Shown: positions 34,073-43,930, counted from the stretch's first letter. The stretch: 64,000 bases of DNA from Ruegeria arenilitoris (GCF_013030265.1 NZ_WPZQ01000004.1:248001-312000), one strand, 5' to 3'. Program-made: numbers and translations. Notes: generated from the sequence alone by a model not told the origin.

Positions 34073-36516
34073 TGCTGCAGCAGGTTCGCCTGTTCCTTAC
34101 CCTGATCGCGGTTCTCGTGATCGGTTTTGCTGGCGTTGCATCAGCTCAGCTGACAGATCGCCAAAGCGAATACTACAAGGGTTGGGTAAGTACGGCGAAC
34201 CGCGCCGAAGCTGTTATCGAAGCCAACCGTGCTTCGAACGCTTCTCTGGAAAATTTACGCGAAGAAATAAATGGTTACAGAGAGGACTTCAATAAAGCCA
34301 GGGGCGCTAATACTGAGCGGATCCAAACCCTTGAAGCCCAGATCAAAGCGCTAGGTCCCAAGCCCGAAGAAGGATCGAGCGAGCCTGAAGATATCGCCAA
34401 TCTTCGCGCTCATCTGGAGACCCAACTGAACAGTTTACGGGTCCCTCGTATCATTTCCCAAGAGGCGTATAGCCGGGCAAATGGTCTGATTAGTGAAATC
34501 GATCAGCTTATCCGGGATCGTCAGAAGAAAGAGTTTCTAGAGCGCGGACCTTCCCCCATAAACCCGGTCTATTGGGCGCCAGCATGGGTCGATTTGACCG
34601 AGGCCGCGCGTAGTCTTGCCAACGAAACCTTGCAGAATTTGCGATCGGATGTTGTTCGGGAAGAGTTGCGCGATCGCGGCTTGGCAATCTTCGTATTGGT
34701 CGCCATCGCGCTGGTCTTGCTGATTTACGGGAGACAATGGTCCGAGAAGGGCGGAGACTATCTGCGCAGCCTCGGAGGAAGTGGCAGCGGTGTATGGACC
34801 TTCATAATCTCACTGTTTCGGATCATTCTGCCTTGGCTTGGCGTCACACTTTTGGTTCAGGCGGTCGTACTGACGGGCGTTCTGGGGCTACGTGGCGCTC
34901 TGCTGTTTCAGGAGATTCCATACTGGGCCGCGATTATCTTCTATTATGATTGGATTGGCCGTCAGATTTTCCTGATGGGAGCGGCTCAGAACTTCACAAG
35001 TATCTCATCGAACAAGATCAAAGAACTGCGTGTCTACATTGACCTGCTGGCCGTTATGCTGATCCTGCATGAACTGGCGAATTTGTTCGAGCAGATAGAG
35101 AACATCTCAGACGCAACGCAAGCTGTGGTGAGCTTCCCGGTCATTTTGGCAACATCGCTCCTTCTTTTGCGGGTTCGCCAGATCCGGCGCATAGAACCCG
35201 ATGGGGAAAAGGCAGAAGCCAGCACAACGCGTGCTGCAGGCTTTAGCCAACTCATAGATGTTTTGCGTAAAGCTCTGTTTTTTCTCGGCATCGCGAGCCC
35301 GATCCTTGCGATCTTTGGGTATACAAACGCAGCCGAAGCAATCGTCTTTCCAGCAGTAAAGACACTTGTTCTGATCGCAGCGTTGGTGATCGTTCAGCGT
35401 TTTATCAGCCTGATTTATGGATGGATTACAGGGCAGGGTGATGCCGCCCGTGATTCTCTTTTTTCGGTTCTTGTAGGGTTCGTTCTCGCGATCCTGTCCT
35501 TGCCGGTGTTGGCAATTTACTGGGGTGCTCGTGAATCTGATCTGAGCGAAGCTTGGTCGAGGCTTTTGCTTGGCTTCGATATTGGTGGAGTTACAATCTC
35601 TCCCAGCAACTTCCTGACATTCGTCGCAATATTCGCAATCGGCTATATGCTGACGCGTCTGTTGCAGAGTGGCCTTCGGAATTCGCTGCTTCCTAAGACC
35701 AGCATTGATCCGGGAGGGCAGAACGCAATTGCCGCTGGTACGGGCTATGTTGGGATTTTCCTGGCCGCGCTGGTTGCCATCACGGTGGCCGGATTCGATC
35801 TGTCCTCACTGGCGATTGTTGCGGGCGCTCTGTCGGTCGGCATCGGTTTTGGTCTGCAGACTATTGTGTCCAACTTTGTCTCGGGCATCATCCTGCTGGT
35901 CGAACGCCCGATTTCCAAAGGTGACTGGATCGATGTGAACGGGATGATGGGGTATGTCCGTGACATCTCGGTGCGTTCAACACGGATTGAGACGTTTGAC
36001 CGAACGGATGTGATTGTTCCGAACTCAGATCTGATCAGCGGCGTGGTAACGAACTATACACGTGGCAACACAGTTGGGCGGGTGATTGTCCCCGTCGGCG
36101 TGGCCTATGGTACGGACACGCGCAAGGTCGAGACTATTCTGGGTGAGATTGCAAACGGACATCCAATGGTTTTGGCAAACCCAGCGCCCAGCGTGGTGTT
36201 CCAGGGTTTTGGCGCTGATTCACTGGATTTTGAAATCCGAGCCATCCTGCGGGATGTGAACTGGGTGTTGTCAGTCAAATCTGACATGAACCATGAAATC
36301 AATCGCCGTTTCGTCGAAGAAGGTATCGAGATCCCGTTCGCTCAGCGTGACGTGTGGTTGAGAAACCCCGAAACGTTGCAGGCACCGGGTAGTGATAAGC
36401 CTAAATCAACCAAGCCTGATGCCGACAATCCGTCGCCAAAAGCAACTTTGGAAAGCTCAGATCCGATCGAAATGACCGAAACTGACCTGTCTCCCGATAA
36501 CGGAGATGAGGTCTGA
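34069..36516 (+). CDS. Large MscS-type mechanosensitive channel with periplasmic domain
   Basis: 815 aa. A signal peptide (about 1-25) leads into a coiled-coil periplasmic region (about 30-180, DUF3772-like) and about nine membrane helices. The pore helix and beta domain of MscS are clear: GLQTIVSNFVSGIILL, VERPISKGDWIDV, VPNSDLISGVVTNYT. It belongs to the enlarged YbiO/YjeP-like group rather than the small MscS. The start overlaps the cysK stop by 4 bp, so translation is coupled to the tellurite/cysteine locus. The acidic C-terminal tail is about 60 residues of low complexity. Confidence 0.92.
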   Translation: MMLQQVRLFLTLIAVLVIGFAGVASAQLTDRQSEYYKGWVSTANRAEAVIEANRASNASLENLREEINGYREDFNKARGANTERIQTLEAQIKALGPKPEEGSSEPEDIANLRAHLETQLNSLRVPRIISQEAYSRANGLISEIDQLIRDRQKKEFLERGPSPINPVYWAPAWVDLTEAARSLANETLQNLRSDVVREELRDRGLAIFVLVAIALVLLIYGRQWSEKGGDYLRSLGGSGSGVWTFIISLFRIILPWLGVTLLVQAVVLTGVLGLRGALLFQEIPYWAAIIFYYDWIGRQIFLMGAAQNFTSISSNKIKELRVYIDLLAVMLILHELANLFEQIENISDATQAVVSFPVILATSLLLLRVRQIRRIEPDGEKAEASTTRAAGFSQLIDVLRKALFFLGIASPILAIFGYTNAAEAIVFPAVKTLVLIAALVIVQRFISLIYGWITGQGDAARDSLFSVLVGFVLAILSLPVLAIYWGARESDLSEAWSRLLLGFDIGGVTISPSNFLTFVAIFAIGYMLTRLLQSGLRNSLLPKTSIDPGGQNAIAAGTGYVGIFLAALVAITVAGFDLSSLAIVAGALSVGIGFGLQTIVSNFVSGIILLVERPISKGDWIDVNGMMGYVRDISVRSTRIETFDRTDVIVPNSDLISGVVTNYTRGNTVGRVIVPVGVAYGTDTRKVETILGEIANGHPMVLANPAPSVVFQGFGADSLDFEIRAILRDVNWVLSVKSDMNHEINRRFVEEGIEIPFAQRDVWLRNPETLQAPGSDKPKSTKPDADNPSPKATLESSDPIEMTETDLSPDNGDEV

Positions 36517-36665
36517 TAGGCATGTTGGTGAAGACCTTTCAGTCAGCGCAAATCTAGTGTCGGCGAGCTTTCATACTCGTCAGATAGATTTGCGCAGCAA
36601 CAGAGCAATTTCGCTGATTTCGGGCCTTGCAAATCTGGTTTCGATGGTTCACATATCGCCGGCAC

Positions 36666-36755
36666 GGAGAGGTGGCCGAGTGGTCGAAGGCGCACGCCTG
36701 GAAAGTGTGTAGGCGGGAAACCGTCTCCAGGGTTCGAATCCCTGTCTCTCCGCCA
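36666..36755 (+). tRNA. tRNA-Ser (anticodon GGA)
   Basis: 90 nt, CCA encoded. Acceptor arm GGAGAGG/TCTCTCC (one G-U pair), D arm with GGCCGAGTGG, anticodon loop CTGGAAA with GGA, a long class II variable arm, and T arm CAGGG-TTCGAAT-CCCTG. The long variable arm and GGA identify serine (UCC/UCU). No integrase or direct repeat flanks it, so I see no island at this site. Confidence 0.97.
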
Positions 36756-37064
36756 TATCACCAAAATTTGGCATAGCATTCTAAGGCTTTTCAAAGTCGC
36801 GATGTATCTAAACAAGTGCACCGCTCCTGAGATCATGCTCGGGCATCTCATTTTGCTGGAAATCGCAAAGTTAGTGCACAAATCTGAGTACATGCAGATT
36901 TAGCTAAGTGTTTGATCGCAAGTGTTTGCCTTAGTGAGGAACGGGCCGACTGTAATCGACCATTTACTTCGACCTCGACATCTTAATCATCATAAACATT
37001 AACAAAACTATCTATTTGATATAACCTTGTAGTGTTATTGCTGAACGGCATTTGGTTTAGTGTT
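36756..37064 (+). other. Promoter region of the globin-cyclase operon
   Basis: About 310 bp of AT-rich DNA without a gene. A possible sigma-70-type promoter is TTAACA (36999-37004) and TATAAC (37020-37025), with a short 15-bp spacer. No terminator hairpin was recognised behind the tRNA. Confidence 0.4.
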
Positions 37065-37433
37065 GTGAGTCAAACGATCTATGAAAAGTACGGCGGGTTC
37101 AAAACCATCAGCCGTATCGTGATGTCATTCTACGAAATGGCGCTGGATTCGGACGGGATCGGCGTGCATTTCGAAGACATCGACATGCCTCGACTGATCG
37201 ACCATCAGACAAAATTCGTATCGTCTCTGGTGGGGGGACCGGCATCGTTCAGCGATGAAAGGATCGAAGCTGTTCATCGTCATCTGAAGATAAGCCACGA
37301 CGACTTTGATGAGATGGCTGAGTTGTTTGGCGAAGCTCTGGCCATGCATGGCATGTCAGAGGCTGATATTCAGATCGCTTTGTCTGCTATCGAGGGAAAG
37401 CGTGCGATCATCGTCGCCCGGGATGCCGCATGA
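37065..37433 (+). CDS. Group I-like truncated haemoglobin, coupled to a cyclase
   Basis: 122 aa from GTG 37065 (GTG 37032 would add 11 residues and lies too close to the predicted -10). The 2-on-2 globin pattern is present: Y23 at the B10-like position (SFYEMAL), the E-helix and EF turn HQTKFVSSLVGGP (47-59) and the proximal histidine H71 in EAVHRHLKISHDDF. It likely binds haem and O2, NO or CO. The gene overlaps the cyclase gene by 4 bp (ATGA at 37430-37433), so the globin is probably the sensor or regulator of that cyclase (inference). Confidence 0.82.
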   Translation: MSQTIYEKYGGFKTISRIVMSFYEMALDSDGIGVHFEDIDMPRLIDHQTKFVSSLVGGPASFSDERIEAVHRHLKISHDDFDEMAELFGEALAMHGMSEADIQIALSAIEGKRAIIVARDAA

Positions 37434-38488
37434 GCATTCTTGCCATCAATGAGCATCTGCTGCGGGCGATTGGGGTCGGCGTGGCTGTCTTGCGCGCGTC
37501 GGACCTGACCTTTGTCTTTCACAATGGGCCGTTTGCAGAATGGTTTGGAACTCCGGCAGAAGGGCAGACGCTCTTGGATCTACTGCCCGATCTTGATCAG
37601 CGCGAACTAGACGATGTTAAGCAATCCGGTTTGCGATACTCGGCCGAGTTGCAGATCAAGCCCAAACGCCGAACGCTGATATTTGCCACGACAATCTCTC
37701 TCGCCAATGGTCTTGAGGAGCAGGTTCTGGTTGTCGAGTGTCAGAACATTACGCGCATCCGTGAACTCGAAAGCATGATCGACAGTTATTCGACCATGGT
37801 TGAACGCAATACGCGCGAGTTGGAGCGTGAAAAGGAGCGGGTCGAGCGGTTGTTGCTCAATCTGATGCCTCGTGCAGTCTATGAGGAATTCAAAACATTC
37901 GGCGTTGTCACACCGCAGCTGTACGAGCAGGTTTCAGTGGTCATGCTGGACTTTGTCGGCTTCACCGATTTTGCGTCCCAAACCGATCCAACCGTTACGT
38001 TGAGTGAATTGAACGATATCTTCACCGCATTTGATCGCATCGTCGAGCAGTTCGGTTGCGAGCGGATCAAGACAATCGGTGACGCCTACCTCGCGGTATC
38101 GGGTATGCCGGACGCGACTCCTGATCATGCGACCGCCGTAGCCCACTGCGCGGTCCGGTTCCTGCGTTACCTCGAGCGGCGCAACGAGAGTCATCCACAT
38201 AAATGGCAGGCAAGGGTCGGCTTAGGTATGGGGGCCGCTGTAGGGTCTGTCGTGGGCATTCAGAAATATGTCTATGATGTCTTTGGCCCAGCTGTGAACA
38301 TCGCGTCTCGCCTGCAGGTGTTTGCCAACCCGATGAACATCGTTGCACCAGAAGAGATGAAGTACGCTCTGATTGATGAGTTTCAGGTGTCTGACCTTGG
38401 GCCAGTCGACATCAAAGGCATGGGTGAGATGAACCTGATCAACGTTACGTCTGGTCTTTCTGTCCCACAACCAAGCAGACATTTCTGA
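37430..38488 (+). CDS. PAS-coiled coil class III adenylate cyclase
   Basis: 352 aa. A PAS-like N-terminus (about 10-108), a coiled coil (110-145), the LLLNLMP transducer helix (141-147) and a class III cyclase domain (165-345). All catalytic residues are visible: metal aspartates D174 and D218, base-selecting K214 and D283, and transition-state N290 and R294. The K/D pair indicates ATP rather than GTP, so it should make cAMP. It probably works as a homodimer. No membrane segment: a cytosolic sensor. It is co-translated with the truncated globin. It converges on the TetR gene 7 bp downstream. Confidence 0.9.
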   Translation: MSILAINEHLLRAIGVGVAVLRASDLTFVFHNGPFAEWFGTPAEGQTLLDLLPDLDQRELDDVKQSGLRYSAELQIKPKRRTLIFATTISLANGLEEQVLVVECQNITRIRELESMIDSYSTMVERNTRELEREKERVERLLLNLMPRAVYEEFKTFGVVTPQLYEQVSVVMLDFVGFTDFASQTDPTVTLSELNDIFTAFDRIVEQFGCERIKTIGDAYLAVSGMPDATPDHATAVAHCAVRFLRYLERRNESHPHKWQARVGLGMGAAVGSVVGIQKYVYDVFGPAVNIASRLQVFANPMNIVAPEEMKYALIDEFQVSDLGPVDIKGMGEMNLINVTSGLSVPQPSRHF

Positions 38489-38494
38489 GACGTG

Positions 38495-39109
38495 TTATTC
38501 GTCTGGTGGCACCAGACCGAGCCCTCTGAGATAAATTCCAATACCAGACTCGAGCAAATCTTCAGGTGAAAATGGAGAACTTGCACCGGTGTTGCGGGCG
38601 TACAGCTCCACGACGCCGTGGCTCATGGCCCATATGTGGGCACTGAACATCGAGGCGGGTGGACGTTTCTCCGGTGGTATATGCTGCGACAGGTCGGAGG
38701 CTGCCTTTTCCAGAACGTCTTTGGCCCGGTTGGCAGCCATCGCCAGTTCTGGCGTACGATTTACCGAAATACCGCTTTCGAACATCGCGATATAGTGGCC
38801 GGGATGTTTGCGGGCAAACGCCAGATAGGCGCGTCCTGTTGCCTCGAAAGCGGCCAAGGCTGATGGCTGACCTTTGTCGTAGGCAAATTGCATCAGGTCC
38901 GCGAACATTTCGAAGCCCTGTCGTGCAGCCCCGGCGATCAGGTCCTCGCGACCTTGGTAGTGACGGTATACAGCTGCAGGGGTAACACCAGCAGTCTTCG
39001 CCGCCTCGGACAGAGTAAAGCCCGTCGGCCCCTTTTCCTCGATCAACGACAACGCCGCTTCAATCAGGGCTTGCTTGAGATTTCCGTGGTGATAGCCGCG
39101 TTTGGTCAT
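38495..39109 (-). CDS. TetR-family transcriptional regulator
   Basis: 204 aa. An N-terminal HTH (about 12-58) with FTLSEAAKTAGVTPAAVYRHYQGREDLI, followed by a WHG-type (TetR_C_33) ligand domain with IWAMSHGVVEL. The target is unknown; it lies between a cyclase (convergent) and the ppk2 gene, and none is an obvious partner. Confidence 0.9.
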   Translation of the reverse strand: MTKRGYHHGNLKQALIEAALSLIEEKGPTGFTLSEAAKTAGVTPAAVYRHYQGREDLIAGAARQGFEMFADLMQFAYDKGQPSALAAFEATGRAYLAFARKHPGHYIAMFESGISVNRTPELAMAANRAKDVLEKAASDLSQHIPPEKRPPASMFSAHIWAMSHGVVELYARNTGASSPFSPEDLLESGIGIYLRGLGLVPPDE

Positions 39110-39242
39110 CCCGGCTTCAGGTGCCTCTTGGTTTTAGTGTTTTTAGAAGTAGATACATAGAGTAACCCGGTGCGATCGTCCAACTATTGCCCTGTGAATT
39201 TTGCAGTTTTCTCCGTTCCACGAAATGCGAACAATCTGTGCA

Positions 39243-40112
39243 CTAGGCGTCCCAGACCTCGGGTCCGCCGCATATTTTTGAATCTATGGGGCCAATGGCC
39301 TTTGGTTTCTTCTCGTCATAGTCCAGTGCGTTCAAAACGGTTCTGATTGCCTCCAGGCGGGCTCGTTTTTTGTCATCCGATCGCACGATGGTCCAGGGGC
39401 AGTGTTCTGCGTGTGATCGCGTCAGAGTTTCCGCAATCGACTGCGTGTATTCTTCCCATTTATCCAGGCCAGCGACATCAATGGGACTGAGTTTCCATTG
39501 TTTCAAAGGGTCAGTCTCGCGCGACAAAAAGCGGTTGAGCTGTTCGGCACGCCCTACATTCAGCCAGAATTTGAAAAGTTGAATGCCGTCATTCACGAGG
39601 CCTGTTTCCAGCGGTCGGACCTGGCGAAAAAAACGCTCGCGTTCTTCATTCGTGCAGAAACCGAAAACGTTTTCAACAACGCCGCGATTGTACCAGCTGC
39701 GGTCGAAGAAAACGATTTCTCCAGCAGACGGCAAGTGTGGGATATAACGTTGAAAGTACCATTGGCTGCGCTCTGAATCCGAGGGTTTCCCGAGCGCTAC
39801 GTTCCTGGCACCGCGCGGGTTCAGATTTTCCCTGAACCGTTTGATTGTGCCACCCTTGCCAGCGGCATCGCGGCCTTCAAATATGATGGCAATCCGCTGT
39901 CCGGTTTCCTTGACCCAAGACTGCATCTTGACCAGCTCAATTTGCAGGGCGTCCATTTGCTCGTCATAGTCCTTACCCTTCATTCGTTCAGGGTAGGGAT
40001 AAGTGGGATTTAGAATGTCACCCTTCTTCGACTTTTCGATAGCCTGTCGAACCTCTTTGGGGGCGCTGTTCTTAAAGTACTTTTGGATGGAACCTTTTTC
40101 TGATCGGGTCAT
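39243..40112 (-). CDS. ppk2: Polyphosphate kinase 2
   Basis: 289 aa, family I PPK2. Walker [12 protein letters not shown] (78-88), Walker B-like FFDRSWYNR (135-143) and the lid motif [12 protein letters not shown]. It uses polyphosphate to make ATP or GTP from the diphosphate. GAGG precedes the ATG. A perfect 8-bp inverted repeat 17-38 bp upstream (40129-40150) may be its operator. The hydrolase gene precedes it on the same strand, 48 bp away. Confidence 0.94.
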   Translation of the reverse strand: MTRSEKGSIQKYFKNSAPKEVRQAIEKSKKGDILNPTYPYPERMKGKDYDEQMDALQIELVKMQSWVKETGQRIAIIFEGRDAAGKGGTIKRFRENLNPRGARNVALGKPSDSERSQWYFQRYIPHLPSAGEIVFFDRSWYNRGVVENVFGFCTNEERERFFRQVRPLETGLVNDGIQLFKFWLNVGRAEQLNRFLSRETDPLKQWKLSPIDVAGLDKWEEYTQSIAETLTRSHAEHCPWTIVRSDDKKRARLEAIRTVLNALDYDEKKPKAIGPIDSKICGGPEVWDA

Positions 40113-40128
40113 GTGAGCCTCGCCATAA

Positions 40129-40150
40129 AATCCATAACTTACTATGGATT
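40129..40150. promoter_or_regulatory. Inverted repeat AATCCATA-N6-TATGGATT before ppk2
   Basis: A perfect 8-bp inverted repeat in the 48-bp gap between the hydrolase stop and the ppk2 start. It may be an operator or a weak mRNA hairpin; no T-run follows. Confidence 0.4.
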
Positions 40151-40160
40151 ACGCGTGGCT

Positions 40161-41114
40161 CTAACGCAAACCTGCCCTTTGGGCTGCACGATCTATCGCC
40201 GCAGCAACTTCATCGGCGGCGACAACCTGGGGCATGTGGCCTACGCCTTCCAACTCTATCAACTCAGCGCCCGGTATCTGCTCGACCAAGCGCTCGGAAT
40301 GAAGATCCAGTTCCACTGTCGTATCGGCAGTTCCATGGACGATTTCAGTGGGTACTGAGATATCGCCGTAGCGGGGCTGAAGTTGCGTGATCTCATCCAA
40401 CAGATTGGCACGTTGCTTGGCATTCGAATGCATCGACGCACGGCGCATGGTTAAGCTGGGACCAAAGTGCTGCGCGTAGCCCTCGGGTGCTTTTTGAGGG
40501 GCAAACACAGAATCCAAAGCCTGCGAGACATACCAATCAGGTGTGAAGGCTGTTATCAGGGGCAGGGCGAGCGTGTTCCCAGCCGATGTGGACGCGATCG
40601 TATTGAATGAATCCAAGGGTGTTTCCCAAGGCACCGCGGCGGGTGCAATCAGGACCAGAGCCGAAATGTTGTCGGGGCGGGTAATTGCCCAGGCAAGCGA
40701 CACCGATCCCCCATAGCTTTGTCCGGCAACGATTGGCTTGTCAGCCCCAAGAAAAGCAGCTGCATGCTGCAGGATTTCCGCCTGTTCGGTTATGGTTTCA
40801 CCGTCGGGATTGAAGCTGCCGGAATATCCAAGCCCGGGACGGTCAAAAACGATTACCCGGTAGTTTTGAGCGAGTATCGGGGCTAAGGCAAAGGTCATAT
40901 CGCGGGTGTTTCCGCTGGACCCGTGGATCAGGACGACGTCAGGCCCTTCGCCCATGACGACTGCATGAACGGGAACTCCATCGACATCGAGTATTTGTCC
41001 TTCGGGTGGAAATTCTGTCTCGGCGCGTGCCTCGTTTCTTGCAGATAACCATGCGGTTACCGTAGCAAGGCAAACCAGAACAACGCCGAGGGATATCAGA
41101 ATTTTAGTCGCCAA
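40161..41114 (-). CDS. Membrane-anchored alpha/beta hydrolase
   Basis: 317 aa. An N-terminal membrane helix (about 5-24) acts as anchor or uncleaved signal. The alpha/beta fold has the [10 protein letters not shown] oxyanion region, nucleophile S133 in GQSYGG, an Asp in HGTADTTV and a catalytic His in GVGHMPQ. Substrate unknown (esterase, lipase or dehalogenase-like). Its start lies inside the end of metA (11-bp overlap), so the two are coupled. Confidence 0.87.
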   Translation of the reverse strand: MATKILISLGVVLVCLATVTAWLSARNEARAETEFPPEGQILDVDGVPVHAVVMGEGPDVVLIHGSSGNTRDMTFALAPILAQNYRVIVFDRPGLGYSGSFNPDGETITEQAEILQHAAAFLGADKPIVAGQSYGGSVSLAWAITRPDNISALVLIAPAAVPWETPLDSFNTIASTSAGNTLALPLITAFTPDWYVSQALDSVFAPQKAPEGYAQHFGPSLTMRRASMHSNAKQRANLLDEITQLQPRYGDISVPTEIVHGTADTTVELDLHSERLVEQIPGAELIELEGVGHMPQVVAADEVAAAIDRAAQRAGLR

Positions 41115-42021
41115 TTTTGCTCATGTCGAATGGGGTAGACTGGTAAATCTCGTTTATCCAGTTACCGTAAAGCAGGTGTGCATGGCTACGCCAGCGGTTC
41201 TGAGGTGTTTGAGAGGGATCGTCGTCAGGATAATAGTTGATCGGTACATTGATAGACGTGCCATTTTCTATGTCCCGGTCATATTCCTGCTTCAGTGTGT
41301 CACTGTCATACTCGAAGTGATTGAAAATATAGAGCGCACGGTGCGCGGGATCTTCAACCAGACAAGGTCCAACATCTTCGCTGCCCAACAAAGTCACCAG
41401 ACCATGAGCATCGCTGATCTCACTTTGTTTCATTTCCGTCCAGCGGCTGACTGGGATGACGCAATCGTCAGAAAAACCGCGCAAAAACGGTGAGGCCGGT
41501 GACATGTTCTGATGGCGAAAGCACCCAAAGGCTTTCTCATCCAACACGTGTTTTTTAACGCCGTGGAAGTGATTAATCATCGCCATCCCACCCCAGCACA
41601 CGCCAAATGTGGAATGCACGTTTGTTTGGGTCCACTCGAACACCTCTGAAATTTCTTTCCAGTAGGTGACATCATCAAATTCAAGATGCTCGATCGGCGC
41701 ACCAGTGATGATCAGACCATCAAACTTCTGATCCCGCACTTCCTGAAACGGCCGGTAGAAATCCCTCATGTGCTCGGCGGCCGTGTTCTTGGTACGGTGC
41801 TCGGTCATGCGGATCAACGTCAGTTCAATCTGCAATGGCGTTGCGCCAATGAGGCGCGCGAACTGGTTTTCAGTCTGAATCTTTTTTGGCATCAGATTCA
41901 AGAGACCGATCCGAAGAGGGCGGATATCCTGACGGGCCGCGTGATCCTCCGCCATGACCATGACGCCTTCCCGGGTCAGGACGTCGAAGGCAGGCAGGTT
42001 TGATGGAATCTTGATCGGCAT
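41104..42021 (-). CDS. metA: Homoserine O-acyltransferase MetA (probably acetyl-specific)
   Basis: 305 aa. It activates homoserine for methionine synthesis. Catalytic C142 (FGVCWGG) with H and E in FNHFEYDSD near 235. Residue 111 is Glu in GAPIEHLEF, numbered as in E. coli, where it is Gly; Glu at this place is linked to acetyl-CoA rather than succinyl-CoA use. It should therefore be a homoserine O-acetyltransferase of the MetA fold (inference from one residue). It overlaps the downstream hydrolase gene. Confidence 0.93.
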   Translation of the reverse strand: MPIKIPSNLPAFDVLTREGVMVMAEDHAARQDIRPLRIGLLNLMPKKIQTENQFARLIGATPLQIELTLIRMTEHRTKNTAAEHMRDFYRPFQEVRDQKFDGLIITGAPIEHLEFDDVTYWKEISEVFEWTQTNVHSTFGVCWGGMAMINHFHGVKKHVLDEKAFGCFRHQNMSPASPFLRGFSDDCVIPVSRWTEMKQSEISDAHGLVTLLGSEDVGPCLVEDPAHRALYIFNHFEYDSDTLKQEYDRDIENGTSINVPINYYPDDDPSQTPQNRWRSHAHLLYGNWINEIYQSTPFDMSKIGD

Positions 42022-42059
42022 TGGTTCAGACTTTTCAGGCTTCTAGAGAGGTTTGGAAC

Positions 42060-42932
42060 TTAGGCGCGCTTTGGGTTGGTCTCAAGGGTGCGTTCGATCA
42101 ACTCATCGAAATCACGTGCATCCCGTACTTTGCTCACATCGTCAGCAGTGATCGTGATGCCCCAGTTCTTGGCCATAGCTTCGTATCTGGGTTGGCGATG
42201 GGCCAATGCCCGCGCATAGGTCCAACGAATGAACGAGTCAGGGTCAACCTCGGCGCTCGAGCAGTCGTGCTCGGTCAGGTATTCGTCCCAGACTTTGGTC
42301 AGAAACTCGGCCTGATATGACATCGGCTTGGGGGCCTTGTCGAAACGGCGGATCAGTTCGGCTGTGTGATCTTCGTCGCCCTTGATCCAAACCATGAGTG
42401 TCTGGCGTGACAATTCCGACATGACCTGATCACCAGGGTCTTCGGGGTCCACCCATTCACAGATTGACCCACCGGTGTCACAAATGAAATGAGGATAGTC
42501 ATACAGGCGTCTGGCCCGGTCGATAAAGTACTCAGTGTCCAGGAGGGCGTGAATTTCCGCCAGTCGAAACTGCTCCTGTCGCCTGCGGTATTCAGAAATT
42601 TCAAGACCACCCAGATCAGGGTTGCCCGGCTTGCCCAAATAGGCGGACACAGGTGTGAGGTTTTCGAACGAGATGTTCGATCCGATATAGATGGAATCCG
42701 AAAGTAACAGGTCGCGGAGGAAGGGCACCTTCATCGCTTCGGCTTTGGCGTTGTCGGTGATGTACTCGCCCATATAACGGGTGCCGATCCGGTAATCGAT
42801 GGAATAGTGAAACCAGTCGCCGGAATCTCTCAGAACATTTGAAACATATGTCTTGCCCAACCCGGACATGCCGAAAAACAGCACTTTTTTTCGCGCTGCA
42901 TCGCGCCAGTCTCCTGCCGAGCCGTAGATCAT
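42060..42932 (-). CDS. P-loop ATPase of unknown function
   Basis: 290 aa. A Walker A-like FFGMSGLGKT (19-28) opens the protein; the rest has an ICDTGGSICEWVDPED block that may hold Walker B and a distinctive AEFLTKVWDEYL helix. I do not recognise the family beyond a P-loop kinase/ATPase of Rhodobacteraceae. Acts in the cytosol (no membrane helix). It lies upstream of metA on the same strand (38-bp gap) and may share its transcript. Confidence 0.75.
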   Translation of the reverse strand: MIYGSAGDWRDAARKKVLFFGMSGLGKTYVSNVLRDSGDWFHYSIDYRIGTRYMGEYITDNAKAEAMKVPFLRDLLLSDSIYIGSNISFENLTPVSAYLGKPGNPDLGGLEISEYRRRQEQFRLAEIHALLDTEYFIDRARRLYDYPHFICDTGGSICEWVDPEDPGDQVMSELSRQTLMVWIKGDEDHTAELIRRFDKAPKPMSYQAEFLTKVWDEYLTEHDCSSAEVDPDSFIRWTYARALAHRQPRYEAMAKNWGITITADDVSKVRDARDFDELIERTLETNPKRA

Positions 42933-42981
42933 GATCCGCTATCCCTTGTTTTGCTCTAGCTAAATCGGCCCGAGGGCGGCG

Positions 42982-43878
42982 TCAATTGCGCCGTCCTGAT
43001 CTGCTGAGGATAACAAGGCCAACTGCAAGTATAGCGAACCCGATATAGGCATTGGGAGGCAGTGACTCGCCACGTAACAGAGTGCCAAGCAGTATGGCGA
43101 CCGGCGGGATGACCAGAGTCACCAGCAGAAGGTTTCCACTGCCGGCAATGGCCAGCACTCGGTAGTAGAGCAAATATGCACCGGCGGTTGCGACGATCGC
43201 GTAGTATCCAATCGCTAACCAGGTCTCCAACGGTAATGAAAGGGAAGGGGGCCCATCCACGATCAGCATGATCGGCAGCATCATCACGGTTGATCCTGTC
43301 AGCATCCCTGCAGCGGCAACCTGAGGTGAAAGATCAGAAAGGTGAAACCGCGCCCAGACTGCGGCCAATGCATATGACACGGTACCGGCTAGAATGGCGA
43401 TCTGCGCCACGCTGCGTAAATCAAAGCTCAGAAAATTCTCAATTCCGATTGTTGTTACAACGCCTAAGAACCCCAACCCGACACCAAGCAAACGGAGCCC
43501 GGTAAGACGTTCGTCCCGGAAGAAAACGGCTGCGAGCAAAACCCCGAATATCGCGGTTGCGGCATTCAGGATCGAGGTCAGGCCGGTGTCCACATAAAGC
43601 TGCCCCCACGCCATCAGTGAGAACGGTAGTACGTTGTTCAGCAACCCCATGATCAGAAACGCCCCCCATATTCGTAGGCTCGTGGGAACCTTCTGACCGC
43701 GTATCAGAATTACAGTCCACAATACCAATGATGCCCAGAAAACGCGATGAAACACCGATGTCATAACCGGGATCGTGTCGAGTGCGATGCGGATGGAGAG
43801 GAACGAAGCGCCCCAGATAACTCCCAAAAGAGTGAGTTCAAACCAGGCGCGGGGGGAAAGGGTTTTTTGTAATGCCAT
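42982..43878 (-). CDS. EamA-family (DMT) transporter
   Basis: 298 aa with ten membrane helices in two EamA repeats. The second repeat ends with PPVAILLGTLLRGESLPPNAYIG, a family-typical glutamate before the last helices. Substrate unknown; members export amino acids or metabolites. The start is uncertain between 43893 and 43878; the shorter form gives a normal N-terminus. Confidence 0.9.
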   Translation of the reverse strand: MALQKTLSPRAWFELTLLGVIWGASFLSIRIALDTIPVMTSVFHRVFWASLVLWTVILIRGQKVPTSLRIWGAFLIMGLLNNVLPFSLMAWGQLYVDTGLTSILNAATAIFGVLLAAVFFRDERLTGLRLLGVGLGFLGVVTTIGIENFLSFDLRSVAQIAILAGTVSYALAAVWARFHLSDLSPQVAAAGMLTGSTVMMLPIMLIVDGPPSLSLPLETWLAIGYYAIVATAGAYLLYYRVLAIAGSGNLLLVTLVIPPVAILLGTLLRGESLPPNAYIGFAILAVGLVILSRSGRRN

Positions 43879-43930
43879 GGCTCTGTGTCGCATCGTTGGG
43901 CTCAGATATGCGACCCGTTTCTTGCGAAAA

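Noticed and set aside
36666-36755. tRNA-Ser as an island attachment site
   Set aside because: No integrase, no 3'-end repeat and ordinary genes on both sides.
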